A DNA stretch of 64,000 bases from Pholis gunnellus (lineage: Eukaryota > Chordata > Actinopteri > Perciformes > Pholidae). The first letter of the stretch is position 1. Each line of letters begins with the position of its first letter. The notes under the pieces are model-generated. The model worked only from the letters and a program-made list of their open reading frames with translations. It had not been told where the DNA came from and made no database searches. The translations under genes and the position numbers were made by a program. Location: contig OU342805.1 in NCBI GenBank assembly GCA_910591455.2, forward strand, positions 26,153,708 to 26,217,707, read 5' to 3'. This document shows positions 33,100 to 43,690 of this stretch, piece by piece.

Positions 33100-33275
33100 T
33101 CTGCACTTTGATTTTAAGATTTTAATCATCACTTTTCAGGCACGTGTGGGTCTGGCCCCAAAACATATGGAGGAAATGTTGACCCCTCGGCTCGCAGAAT
33201 CAGTAATCTCTTTTAAATCACTTCTTATTAAAACACAATTTTTAAAGGTGCTATATAAATAAAGTTATTATTACA
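33100..33275 (+). mobile_element. 3' end of an L2-like LINE
   Basis: In the + frame it reads GLAPKHMEEMLTPRLAE...SFKSLL, like the C-terminal end of L2-type reverse transcriptase ORFs. It is followed by the tail GGTGCTATATAAATAAAGTTATTATTA typical of L2 elements. It lies directly beside, and in opposite orientation to, the preceding LINE fragment. Confidence 0.5.
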
Positions 33276-33295
33276 AAAGAAGAATCAGGCTGGTC

Positions 33296-33655
33296 TCATC
33301 CAGCAGCAGTAGCTCTACCTACGAAACAATGATGCGCCGTAATCCGTTGATATCCCACAAAATGTGTTCGCTTGTTATCCACGTAATCATGAACGAGGAC
33401 GCAGAACGAACGCTGCCTCCCACAGCGCGGGAGTGGAGGAGGACGGGAACACCCAACAGCCAGGAGAGCGCAGTGAAACCAGAAGTCAATGTCGATGTTT
33501 GTTGTGTACTGTAGTGACGGCACTTCCGCAGTTATTTGAACCCAAACGACGATCTTTTGCTAAACCCAACTATGTGGTTATGATGACGTTCCCGTCAAGA
33601 CGGAAGTTTATTTTGAAAAGTCGTAGTCATGTCACGAGGAGAAATTGACACGTGT
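33296..33655. repeat. Dispersed repeat family K, copy 1
   Basis: It begins AGGCTGGTCTCATCCAGCAG and carries GATCTTTTGCTAAACCCAAC, TATGTGGTTATGATGACG and CGTCAAGACGGAAGTTTATT. These are recognised from a common fish interspersed repeat ('CTAAACCTAACCAAGTGGTT'). Related to 45850-46100 in this window. Relatively CpG-rich. Confidence 0.5.
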
Positions 33656-34760
33656 TGAAACGCAGTAAAAATAAGGAGCAACCTTTGGACAGATATAATA
33701 CCGTTGTGTGCGCATAAGTTGGAAGATTACATATATTCACACAAGTCTTCGCTCAAAGATCAGAGGCGGTCTGAAGCTCGTTCCCTTGTCTGAACTTGAT
33801 TGGCTCCCGTGTTGTTCTGATCCTGCTCTTTGAAGGAATCTCTCTCCTATTGGTATCGGCTTTGATGTCATGTATGTCTGACACCTAACAGGCAAACCCA
33901 CATCCTCTCACGTCGGCTTTTATTTATTTTTCACCACAAACAGGTTTCCATCTCACTCCATTCTGGCCTTTTAGCACCTCGGCGCCTCAGTTCAGCAATC
34001 GCTTCCAGCGCTGCTGAATGTGAAATGTGGGCCATATAAAAAGGTGCTTGGAACCCAAAACACACGATAACAGTGGAGACCTGGTTCAACACACACACAC
34101 ACACACACAGACACACATCTTAAGATCGGTGCTTTCATAAATAAATGAAACCGACTCTTCCTCCCCGTTTCTCAATTCATGTCCTTCTTCTCTCACTTTG
34201 CACCTCCTCCTCCTCCCCCTCCTCCTCCCCCGGCCTCTCTATCTTGGGTGAGAGCTGATGCACGATGGCAGTGGTGCGACTGTGAAGTCGAAGCCTGCAA
34301 ACAACAACAACACGTACATCGTCTGGGGTTGCCATGGCGACGGACTCCGGGCACCACGAGGTGTGATGGGGAGTCGCTGTAACAGCGCAGGTGTGATGTC
34401 GCCCGGGCCTTCCCCGTGAAGTAGCGGTGGTGGTGGGGTTATGGACGCGAGTTTATCATATTTTGGAGGAAAGTAAACAGAACATGGTTAACATGTTACG
34501 GGAGAATGTCAACTTGCATTAGAGGCCATACGATGTCGGGTTTATTTGTATTAAAGACATTAAGTATTATAATTGTAATAAAGTAGCCTTTTTAATGGCT
34601 GAGTTTGATTACATTCACAACTGGACGGGCACTTGGAGAGCGTTGTTTATTATCTAGAGATTGTAACTTTTCTGCACGTGTGTGTTAAAATAATTATCTT
34701 TAAAGTCCATTTCTTAAAAAGTCCACCTGACTGTCGGAAACTGAGATAAACACGATTTAA
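33656..34760. other. Intergenic sequence with short simple repeats
   Basis: (AC) run at 34089-34108 and a TCC/CCCT-rich run at 34202-34231. No gene recognised. Confidence 0.5.
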
Positions 34761-34763
34761 TTC

Positions 34764-34823
34764 CTATATATATATATATATATATATATATACTGTATAT
34801 ATAGGAGGTTATATATATATATA
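34764..34823. repeat. (TA)n repeat with a self-complementary unit
   Basis: A TA run, TACTGTATATATAGGAGGTTATATATATATATAG: two TA arrays around a short GAGG core. Confidence 0.9.
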
Positions 34824-34904
34824 GCAACATGCTGCTCTATACTGATACGTCATTATTAATCTAATACTGTCACATAGAATCAGATATCACAGACATTTTA
34901 CAGT

Positions 34905-35035
34905 AGAACATGTACTTTAAATACATGAAGCTGATAATACTTGTGTGTACTGCTGGTACTTTAACGATGTACTTTTACTGCCGATACTTTGATAAAAGTA
35001 AAGGAGGTATTGTGAGCTTCATTTAGTTAAAGTAT
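34905..35035 (+). repeat. Single unit of the TACTTTTACT repeat family
   Basis: TACTTTAAATACATGAAGCTG, then ATAATACTTGTGTGTACT and GTACTTTTACTGCCGATAC, matches the 48-bp minisatellite unit of 61.35-61.77 kb. Confidence 0.65.
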
Positions 35036-36060
35036 GATTTTGAATGACTTACTTGCGATGGAGTATTTCTACATCGTCGTATTCATGATTCTGAATACTT
35101 CATCCATCAGTGGAAATAGTGAGATGATGACCAAAAGTCATTATTTAATTGTTTTTTATCGACATAAATATGCAGAAATGGAAAAGTTCTGGATTAGGTG
35201 TGGATCGGGTCATAGGAGTAGATGAGCTCCAATTCTTTTAATTGCTGTGTGATTTATTCGCATGAATTACAGCATTTGGCCTGAAGATAGCTCAAGCCTC
35301 CCCGATGTCAGTTAATCACAGGAGAAACATTTCTACTTTGATTTACAATGAATTATAAATAAGATCTTTCTTTTTGGTAGAGCAGTCTCTTCTTGTGTGT
35401 CTGGGTACAATCCTCCTCCTGCTGTGTTGTAATAGAGCGTTGGACTCGGCCCAGACCCGCTGTGACTGACTGAAGGTCAAGTGACTTCCCCAAGGTCAGC
35501 AGAAACCACTCCATAATCATGTGAGTCGTTAGTCACTGGATAGTCGCGTAAAGCCAGAGTAAAGCGCAGAGCCACTGAACACATTCTGGTGCATCACTGC
35601 ATCCTGTCTTCTGATTGGTTGGTTCGTATTGGGTCGTAAGAGCAGCATCGTTGTGAAAATCCCGTCCTAAACGAGCCAAAACATGGGCAACACACAACAA
35701 ATGTGTCTTTATGAACTTTATATGCTCAATTGACGTGGAAATTATGTACTGCACCAAAACTATATATGATCCTATATTCTTTGGTATTCTGACTGAACTT
35801 TAGAACTATTTGATTAAAATCTAAAAATAATTTCCCTGACCAGAAAAGAAGCAAGTACAGTTCTCAAATATAATGTACTTTGTGGTCTTCCTGGGTTCTA
35901 CAGACACTTTAAATCTATACATATGTGACTTCATATTCTCTAATATTAGGTATGACATTTAAAAAGCACGAGTAGTGTGTGTGTAGGGTAATTATTGCCT
36001 CATTTCACAGGCCCTGACATGTAATAATATGGCTTGGTAACTGCACACACCATTTAGCAG
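35036..36060. other. Intergenic sequence, nothing supported
   Basis: No gene or repeat recognised. Confidence 0.5.
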
Positions 36061-36545
36061 ATTTATAAAGGCTTTTTTTCCTCCAGTGTTGGAGGATCAT
36101 AATGACCTCAGTTCTTAACAATATACCTGCCAGCCAAACTGCCATCTATTGGCGCACTGCAGAGACATTCAGGGAAATCACTCTGAATGGAACAACTGTG
36201 ACCTGCGCACTCCTTTCTCCTGCTTCTTCTCCCGTGTACCAAGCATCGCCACATTTGCAACAGAAGCAGTAATAATCAGCAGCAGCAGCCCCGGTATTCT
36301 AACCAGATGATTATCAGCTTCGTCTTTATTATAACGTGTTTTAATTGCAGGGCGCTCGGCCCAACGTTTAAAGCCAAGCCAGGTGGGATTATTCAGAATA
36401 AGTCAAATGAATTGTGTGAATAGCTGTGACGTGCCACCGCCCCTGTGTGCTCCTTTCTAAAGACTTATTTCATTTCCCCTCACTGTGGCTTTCAGTGCGC
36501 AGCTTCCCGAGTGAGCCACGGTGGGTGTTTTTCATATTCATCAGG
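36060..36545. promoter_or_regulatory. Possible conserved noncoding element
   Basis: About 480 bp of unique sequence, free of simple repeats, with balanced composition and several homeobox-like words (GATGATTATCAG, TTTTAATTGCAGG, ATTATTCAG). It looks unlike the surrounding repeats and has no ORF. The suggestion rests only on texture; conservation cannot be tested here. Confidence 0.2.
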
Positions 36546-38104
36546 GATTTGAAGCAAGAAAAGAAGAACTAAATCTCCAAATGAAAGGACAAAATCACAT
36601 CATTCAGGCCATTTCTTTCTATGAGAAAATCATGTTTTTTTTCTTCTCAGAGCTTTAGAGACGGCCATGTCGACTGTTATCACTGTAGTTTCTAAAATTG
36701 AAAATCCCAAACCCTTTATTCCTGAAAAGACTAGTGTTGAAAAGATAAACCCGGTGCACCACTCTATGAATCTAGTTTCTATAATTTGTTTTCAATCAAT
36801 GATAGAGGAAACTAATGACAAAGCAGAGCGGTCGATCAACTGTTTCAACTTAATTTATCTTCTTCTAAAAAAGGTGAGAAAACAGTTATAGTTTAAAGTA
36901 TGGGTGCAAGATTAGCAACATGCATGGGGAGATATAGCAGGACAACTTTTTATATAAATAACACATGAAAGTGCCATTTGCTGCAATATTGAGCAATGAA
37001 GCTGATCCTTCACAAAAAAGTCCAATTGTATTGAAATGAGAAATTGCTGATTTCGTGCTTTCATTGCTTTAGCAGTTCTGCATCGTTTCTCTTTGGATGG
37101 TTGATTATATGCAACCAGACAATTTATTTCACAAAGTGACAAAGCACTAGTTCTTTCCCAAATCTCTTGCATTGTTTTTAGACTGACGTGGATGTAGAGG
37201 AACAGGAAGTGGTGGGTTTCCAGGTGTGTGATGAAGTCCCATTAGCCAGTAAGGACCAGCAGCAGCTCAGCACCGAGCTTTAGAGACCAGCACCATCTGG
37301 CTCACGCCATGGACGACACTGTTACCCTGCATGCTTCCCCAAACCCTGACAGCGAATGCAGGGTGGCATCCTTCGCAGGCTGCAACAGTGAGGGATTTAT
37401 TTCTCTTACTGGCAGTGCTCCAGAAGTGAAAATGAAACTACTGAACCAGGCTGGGAGAGCATTACCACACCTTTTTTAAATTCACTACATAAACACAGGA
37501 AAAGACGAAACCGCCGCTTGATGTCATATCTGTAATTTCCATTGTGACTGCGGGGTGCCCCCGAGCAAGTGCAGCGAACACGATGTTTGATTAAACTGTT
37601 TTCTTCGTTACACCCGAAACGTGCATTGCGTACAATAGAATCAAACTAAGTTTAACTACATGAAAGTTTCCTGACATTTCGGGTCCGCAAAGCAAACTGC
37701 AGAGAAACGCTGTTCAAACATGTTTTTACTCCGTTCTGCCGTTGAGCAAGGCAGTGCACCTGCAGCCTGCTTCAGAGGCGCTGCTGTGTTTTTTTTCGTT
37801 GCCTTCAACCGATCATCGTTGTGCATGCTGATCCGGCTCTTCTTAAAACTTTCCCAGATGAGCATTTTAAAAGCTTGAATACAGTTTAGCAGCACAGTGC
37901 GCTGCTAATGCATTCTGTGTCATTGTGAGGAAATGGAAGAAATGTTTGAGATTTTTTAAATTATGCATTGGAGTTGTCCGTGCTTTTTTCTCACACCCAT
38001 GTGGATGCCATACTCTCCATCATTTTTAATGTGCTAAACAGTATGATGGCTTTTTTTTTTCTTTCTTTTCTCCCAGTGGCATTTGTGCCTTATCTGTACA
38101 CTGA
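36546..38104. other. Intergenic sequence, nothing supported
   Basis: No domain-bearing ORF or recognised repeat. Confidence 0.5.
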
Positions 38105-38313
38105 CGAAATGGACCGATTTTTGACGCTACCACAGCCGTGTACGGCTTCTCTACATCACTCTTCCGCATTCCAAATATGGTAACTTCCATTTATTAGCTA
38201 ATAGAACAACAACATGGCGACGGCTCTAATCCAAGATGGCGACAGCGGAGTCGTCGAACAAACCAATGGGTGACGTCACGATGACTATGTCCACTTCTTA
38301 TATACAGTCTAGG
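38105..38313 (-). mobile_element. Interspersed repeat family A, copy 2 (5' part only)
   Basis: The minus strand starts CCTAGACTGTATATAAGAAG, then GTGGACATAGTCATCGTGAC, CCCATTGGTTTG and CCATGTTGTTG. It stops before the GTAGCCCCGCCC segment. Its inner part (AGCTAATAAATGGAAGTTACC, GAATGCGGAAGAGTGATGTAG) matches copy 3 rather than copy 1, so two subfamilies are present. Confidence 0.7.
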
Positions 38314-39702
38314 ATTTTACCTGACCCTTCTGTGCAGCGGTTGTATGAAGGACAATATCAGGATTGCTTAAACCAGGGGTCACTAATAGGCGGACCGCGG
38401 CCGAACCCGGACCTATAACCGAAAGATAATTGAGACTGAGCACTTCAATTTTAACAGGCGCAGCTTTTCTAGCCTTTACGGCACTCGCTCAGAGGTCCAG
38501 TAAAGAAACACTGACCAAAACATGCGTTGTAAATCATATCATGTGACGCTACTCAGCCAATCAAATCTCTGTACTACGAAAAGCGTTGCGACTCCAGTGA
38601 GCTATACGGACATGGGAGAGGGTGGGAGGGAGACCAAACAATCAGAGAAGTTATTTTACATAGTGTCCACAAGCGGACAGCAAAACCAGAGCTTTAACCA
38701 AGAATGGACTCTTGTTTGTTCATTCTTCATTCTTACCATGGGTATGTCTCCATATATTCACAAACCGTGTTGATTATTAAAATGCAGCAATGTAAAGCGT
38801 CACTACGGGACAAAGCACAAATCTTTTGAGCAAACTTACCCACTCAAATCCGAAATGAAGGCACAGCAAATATACCTCAGAGCCCAATATGATCAGAATG
38901 CTAAATCAATGCTCAACAATGCTGTAAATGGAGAAGGGAATAGTGTGGTTTTAATAACCACAGATAGTACCTGCACACAATTTTCTCTTTTTAGAAGATG
39001 AGAATAAGTTAACCCTTATTTTAAAGAATATTTATTATTATTAGAGTATGCACGGTCGTGTTGAGAAACTCAATAACGTCCTCATCACATGAGCTGCAGA
39101 GGATTCCCAAGTGCCTCTATTCCTCACAGAATTTCATTCATTATAACATTGGCTCCATCCAATCAATATTTTAATATGCATCACTCCCTAACCTTCCTCT
39201 CCAGTTCAGGCTTTTACTGTGAAATCAACCTTTTTATGGTTGTAAAATTAAGTATTTGTGAGAAGAAATCGATGGCTGACATTTGTTTGGCTGCAGAGAA
39301 TCAATATCTGATACATGGAATGACCCAAATAACCGTAGGTTAACATTACGGGCTGCAAAGATAACGCTGAAGTGATTTTAAAATCTTCTTTAAATCTCAC
39401 ATGCAAAGCTTTCCAGGAAATCAAGTGAGTGTTTTCAACATTTATCTGAGAAACTGTGTTACAAAGCAATCAGACATTCTTTTAAGCAATGCTTTCCACT
39501 GAAACTCTTACATCTCACAAGTGAATATTTCCAGTGGAAAATAAGTAGACAATTTAGTAATTGAAATTGAATGCTGTGACGTGTCCTAAGATTTATAGAT
39601 ACAGTAAATGGATGGAAATTTACAGCCATGTATAGATAACGGAGTGAGCTTACCGTGCACTAAACAGGCCTTCAGTGAGAAAATGTAAAAAAAAAAAAAA
39701 TT
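38314..39702. other. Intergenic sequence, nothing supported
   Basis: No gene or clear repeat recognised, apart from an A run near 39687-39700. Confidence 0.45.
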
Positions 39703-40262
39703 GCAAAGACTCAAAATAACTTCAAAGAGATGCATAAGGACTACAAAGAGACTCAAAATAACTTCAAAGAGATGCATAACGACTACAAAGAGACTCAAAA
39801 TAACTTCAAAGAGATGCATAACGACTACAAAGAGACTCAAAATAACTTCAAAGAGATGCATAACGACTACAAAGAGACACAAAATAACTTCAGAGATGCA
39901 TAACGACTACAAAGAGACACAAAATAACTTCAAAGAGATGCATAACAACTACAGAGAGACTCAAAATAACTTCAAAGAGATGCATAACGACTACAAAGAG
40001 ACTCAAAAAACTCTTCAAAGAGATGCATAACAACTACAAAGAGACTCAAAATTACTAAAAAAACGACATAATGCAAATATAAATAGATGCAAAACAAATA
40101 CAAAAGGATGGCAAAACTACCACAAACAAAACAATAACTAGCAAAAGACCAAAGTAACTACAAAGAGACATAAAACAACTACAAAGACAATCTTAATGAC
40201 CACAAGTAGACACAAAATGACTACAAAGAAACACAAACCAATAAAAAAAGAGACTAAACAAC
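39703..40262 (+). repeat. 42-bp minisatellite (two 21-bp half units)
   Basis: At least seven tandem units (some partial) built on GAGACTCAAAATAACTTCAA + AGAGATGCATAACGACTACAAA. After about 40050 it degrades into looser 21-mers such as ACTACAAAGAGACATAAAAC. Because 42 is a multiple of three, a frame stays open and yields an artificial 14-residue repeat protein. The inverse complement of the 21-mer recurs at 53430-53880. Confidence 0.92.
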
Positions 40263-41154
40263 TACGTCTTGTACATCTTGCGCCTGTGTAGGAGAGGCGG
40301 TGGGGCACATATCATACTTGAACGTGTCCTCATACAACATGTATAATATCGAACAAAAAGGGCATTCCTAATTTTTCATTAGTTTTCCTTACAAATGCAA
40401 AAAAGATTTGTGCATAAAAAGGCATAAAAACTACTTTTTTAGGTTTAGGAAAAGATCAGAGTTATAAATCTAAATACTGAAGTGACCTTATGGATGAATT
40501 GATATCATGGGATTTATGATTTACAATAGATATTGCTACAAATGGTGTATGAGACCTTCCTCCATGTTTTGTTTTACAGGAAGAAAAGATCATTTTATTT
40601 TGATGTAAAAATACAAAGCAATCGATTTCTCATATCTTTGTTTGCATATATTGCTAAATAGGTGCACGATATGACCGGGCATGTAATTTGAAAGGGTTGA
40701 AAAATGTTGTGCTCCAGATTACAGCTGTGCTCTAAATGTGCAGCCATATAAGAGAGGTGCACTCTTCTTGAGAGCCGTAGAATTAAAATCCCTGATGAGC
40801 ATATGTTGCTAATTACTGCAGGGGCTGAGGGGTTTCACATCGACATGTAACATAAACTCCCCAGCATTGTACAGATGACTCAACATCTCAAACCAGTGTG
40901 TGGATTATGGGGGATTACAAACAGTCCAATCATCTCATGTACACTATGAGTGTTGTTTTGCGCCGATGGACGCGCTGCAGAAGTGCATGCCTGTCAGTGT
41001 TCAGCCACAGCACAATATACAAAGTACAACCCAGTGATGACTGGTTTAAATCCCAGTAGAATTATGCATTGCCAATTAGCCCATTTTTAAAATGGGTCCC
41101 CAACTTTTAACGAATAATAGGTCACTCAAAAATAACTCAAAATGTCAGTCTTCT
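40263..41154. other. Intergenic sequence, nothing supported
   Basis: No gene or recognised repeat. Confidence 0.5.
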
Positions 41155-41310
41155 TTGCCATGCTAGCTCTATATGGATGCCAATGTCTGTCAGTCAGTCT
41201 ATTGCTTTGGTGCAGATTGAACTATTCTCAACGACTATTGGATGGATTACCACGACAGTTCAGTCATTAATGATCCACTTAGGATCAATTGTTCCATCTT
41301 TGTTGATCCC

Positions 41311-41590
41311 AAAGCCCTGAAAACCTATTTACTCGACCAGCCTCTTACTATAAGTGAAGAAAACGCAAACACGCACAGTTTTTGTTGAATCATACAAGAT
41401 ATGTTCTGTATTTTCTATTTTGTCTGTACCCTTTTTCATTGATTTTAAAATGGGCACAACCAGACAATATCAAAATACCAAACAGGATAGATTAAAATCT
41501 GAACTTTGGCTACTGTGTATTTATTACTTAACTTAATATTTGTAATATTTATAGAGAAATACCACAAACGGAACGGCATTTGCAGACGCT
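41311..41590. mobile_element. Insert 1 inside family F copy 1 (unidentified)
   Basis: About 280 bp of foreign sequence between ...GTTGATCCC and TTAACTTGTCACTCAGCGGC, which are adjacent in other F copies as I recall them. No terminal repeats or target duplication are clear. Confidence 0.35.
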
Positions 41591-41757
41591 TTAACTTGTC
41601 ACTCAGCGGCATCATCAGGTCGATACTTTAGTTTATGACGAAATGCATTTTAAAACTAGTGACCATCAGCCTCAGCTGTACTTTGTGTTTACTGCTTATT
41701 AGCAAATGTTAGCATGCTAACAAGCTAAACTAAGCTGGTAAAAATGTTGAACATTAA

Positions 41758-42224
41758 GGCTGGAAGCATTTTTAAACCTGATTTAAATCATGGTTTAACT
41801 TTACATCATGTTGAAACTTCAAAACTATAGCTGAAAGATTAAATTAAACTTATTTTGTTGCACCAAAACTTCAAACTCCACTTCATTTTTTAAACTTCAA
41901 AATGGCTGCCATTTTAAAGATGGATTGAGCAAAATAGTCAAGTTGTTCGATGAAATTTAAGAGACTCAACACAACTTCGTGAAACTGCTGCTTGATTTTT
42001 TGATGTAACATTTTTTATTTCGATTTGGTAAAAGCAGGCATCTCCATATTGGTTAAACTCTATTTAATTATGGTTTGAACTTTGATTTAACAGAGATTTG
42101 TTTGTAATTGTGCAACAGAGCTTTGCTTCATTTTGAATCTAGATGTTCTTAATTTAAACCTAGTTTTGCTAAACTCTGAGAACGAATCTTAGATTAATTC
42201 AATCCTATTTGGGGCAACCCAGTC
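41758..42224. mobile_element. Insert 2 inside family F copy 1: PIF/Harbinger-like MITE
   Basis: A 467-bp segment begins GGCTGG and ends CCAGTC (complement GACTGG). It is flanked on both sides by TAA (41755-41757 and 42225-42227). Removing it with one TAA restores a continuous F sequence (GAACAT-TAA-ACCTGCTAAAAC). A 3-bp TWA target duplication is the PIF/Harbinger signature (established). The inner inverted repeats are imperfect. There is no ORF, so it is nonautonomous. Confidence 0.55.
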
Positions 42225-42290
42225 TAAACCTGCTAAAACATTAGCATGTGTTAGCATTGTCACTTTGCATTTAGCTTGAACTGCCATTAA

Positions 42291-43245
42291 GTGCAACAAG
42301 AAAACATCCATAAAAAAGGTTGAACTCATCCAAATTTGAGCTCAGTCAGTCACTGTTGCTGTTGTTAATTATTCATGAAGGAATCAGGTGTTATTGTTTT
42401 ACCGCTCACACTCTACCTCAGAATAATCTTTACCTTATTATGATTATTATTAATGCTGATTGTATACTGGTTATGATGGGATGTCAGTGTCCATCAGAGG
42501 GAGTGATGTTGTTGAACGTCATAAACTCTGTGATGGGATATCGATGTGTTAATGCCCTCTCTGTATTCTGACCAGGCTGAATTGATTTCCCCACTCGGAC
42601 TTTGACATAGGTGTTTACCTGTCCCTATCAATACTTCTTCTTGCATTATATCAGCCTGCATTCTCCCTCTCGCTCTCGCTCTCTCAATGGGGGGCAAATT
42701 AATCCAGATTGTCTTGTTCCTTTTAATCAAAGGCCCATCACACATCATGCCGGGTCGTCATTAAAGGTCAACACTGTGTGCAGGCGAGAGGCGCAGAAGC
42801 AGCTGATTTTACTGCGAAGTAATGATTACAATGTTCTCATTATGACTCGTTTGACAAGCACAGAAAGTCAATGGTGATGAGGTGTCCCGCTGTGTAATGG
42901 TTCAGTGGAGTCTGAATGTATGTTGAGTAAATAATATGATGTGAGTTCTGTTGTCTTGAACAAATCTATTTAGCTTAGGATGAAAGGTGGTATTATTCAA
43001 CACAGCACATCACGATCACAAATTGGCCCCTGACTGAGACCTGGAAGAAGTATTACAATGATTTAATTAAAGTTACTGTGAAGAGCTTTTAACTGGTTCT
43101 GAAACAGTCTCAGTTTAGTCCTGATCCTCTATCAGACCTCCATCAGTAAAGAGACCATCAGAGAGAAGATGGTCTGTTTCTATAGAGTTATTCTTGATGC
43201 TCGTCATCGGAGCCACCGGGTCGGATTCTGGTGAAATCAGATGGA
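42291..43245. other. Intergenic sequence, nothing supported
   Basis: No gene or recognised repeat. Confidence 0.5.
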
Positions 43246-43690
43246 ATCATGCAGGTTCACCAGAACCTCCTTCAGCTCAGACTCCAGCAGAGACCGGTCC
43301 ACCGTGGACAGACCCAGATCCTCCAGCAGAGACCGGTCCACCATGGACAGACCCAGATCCTCCAGCAGAGACCGGTCCACCGTGGACAGACCCAGATCCG
43401 GCTTCACCTGCAGCCTCAGATCTGCAGTCGGAGCTCCGGAGGGAGGAGGAGAGCTCAGCTCCCGGCAGCAGCTTCTCCTCCTCCTCCGCTTCTCCTCTCT
43501 GGGAGCCAACACCGATACCACGCTTGCTGGACCCGCTGGAGGGAAGGGGGACATGGGAGAACCAGAACCAGGACTGAGAGGGGCAGACTGTCAGACCCTG
43601 CTGCAGTAGAATGAGAGGTTTTCTAAAGGGACTCTGGTGCTCAGAGACACTACCACTTTAGTCCACAGGGGGCGACAGAATCAACACAAA
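43246..43690 (+). repeat. Dispersed repeat family E, copy 2, GC-rich
   Basis: It shares ATCATGCAGGTTCACCAGA, CCTCCTTCAGCTCAGAC and GGGACTCTGGTGCT...ACACTACCA with 20508-20650, and continues with TTTAGTCCACAGGGGGCGAC. It contains a three-unit 39-bp minisatellite. Three + frames and one minus frame are open for over 100 codons, which reflects repeat periodicity and composition rather than a gene. Confidence 0.6.
43282..43398 (+). repeat. 39-bp minisatellite, three units
   Basis: Three exact-length tandem units starting CTCCAGCAGAGACCGGTCCA. Only unit 2 differs, with CCATGG where the others have CCGTGG. One frame encodes a 13-residue Pro/Asp/Thr repeat containing ETGPPWTDPDP. Confidence 0.97.

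Larger units (their letters stand above)
41155..42290 (-). mobile_element. Interspersed repeat family F, copy 1, with nested insertions
   Basis: F-family words occur in order on the minus strand and are interrupted twice. Segments: about 41155-41310 (ATGTCTGTCAGTCAG, CGACTATTGGATGGATTACC), 41591-41757 (GGCATCATCAGGTCG, CATCAGCCTCAGCTGTACTT, GTTAGCATGCTAACAAGC) and 42225-42290 (ACCTGCTAAAACATTAGCATG, TTAGCATTGTCACTTTGC). Family F is a common fish repeat with GCTAACATGCTAA-rich and CAGCTGAGGCTGATGG modules. Confidence 0.7.

Noticed and set aside
39586..40030. Repeat proteins encoded by the 42-bp minisatellite on both strands
   Set aside because: Open frames result from a period divisible by three. 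There is no start context, splice signal or known domain.
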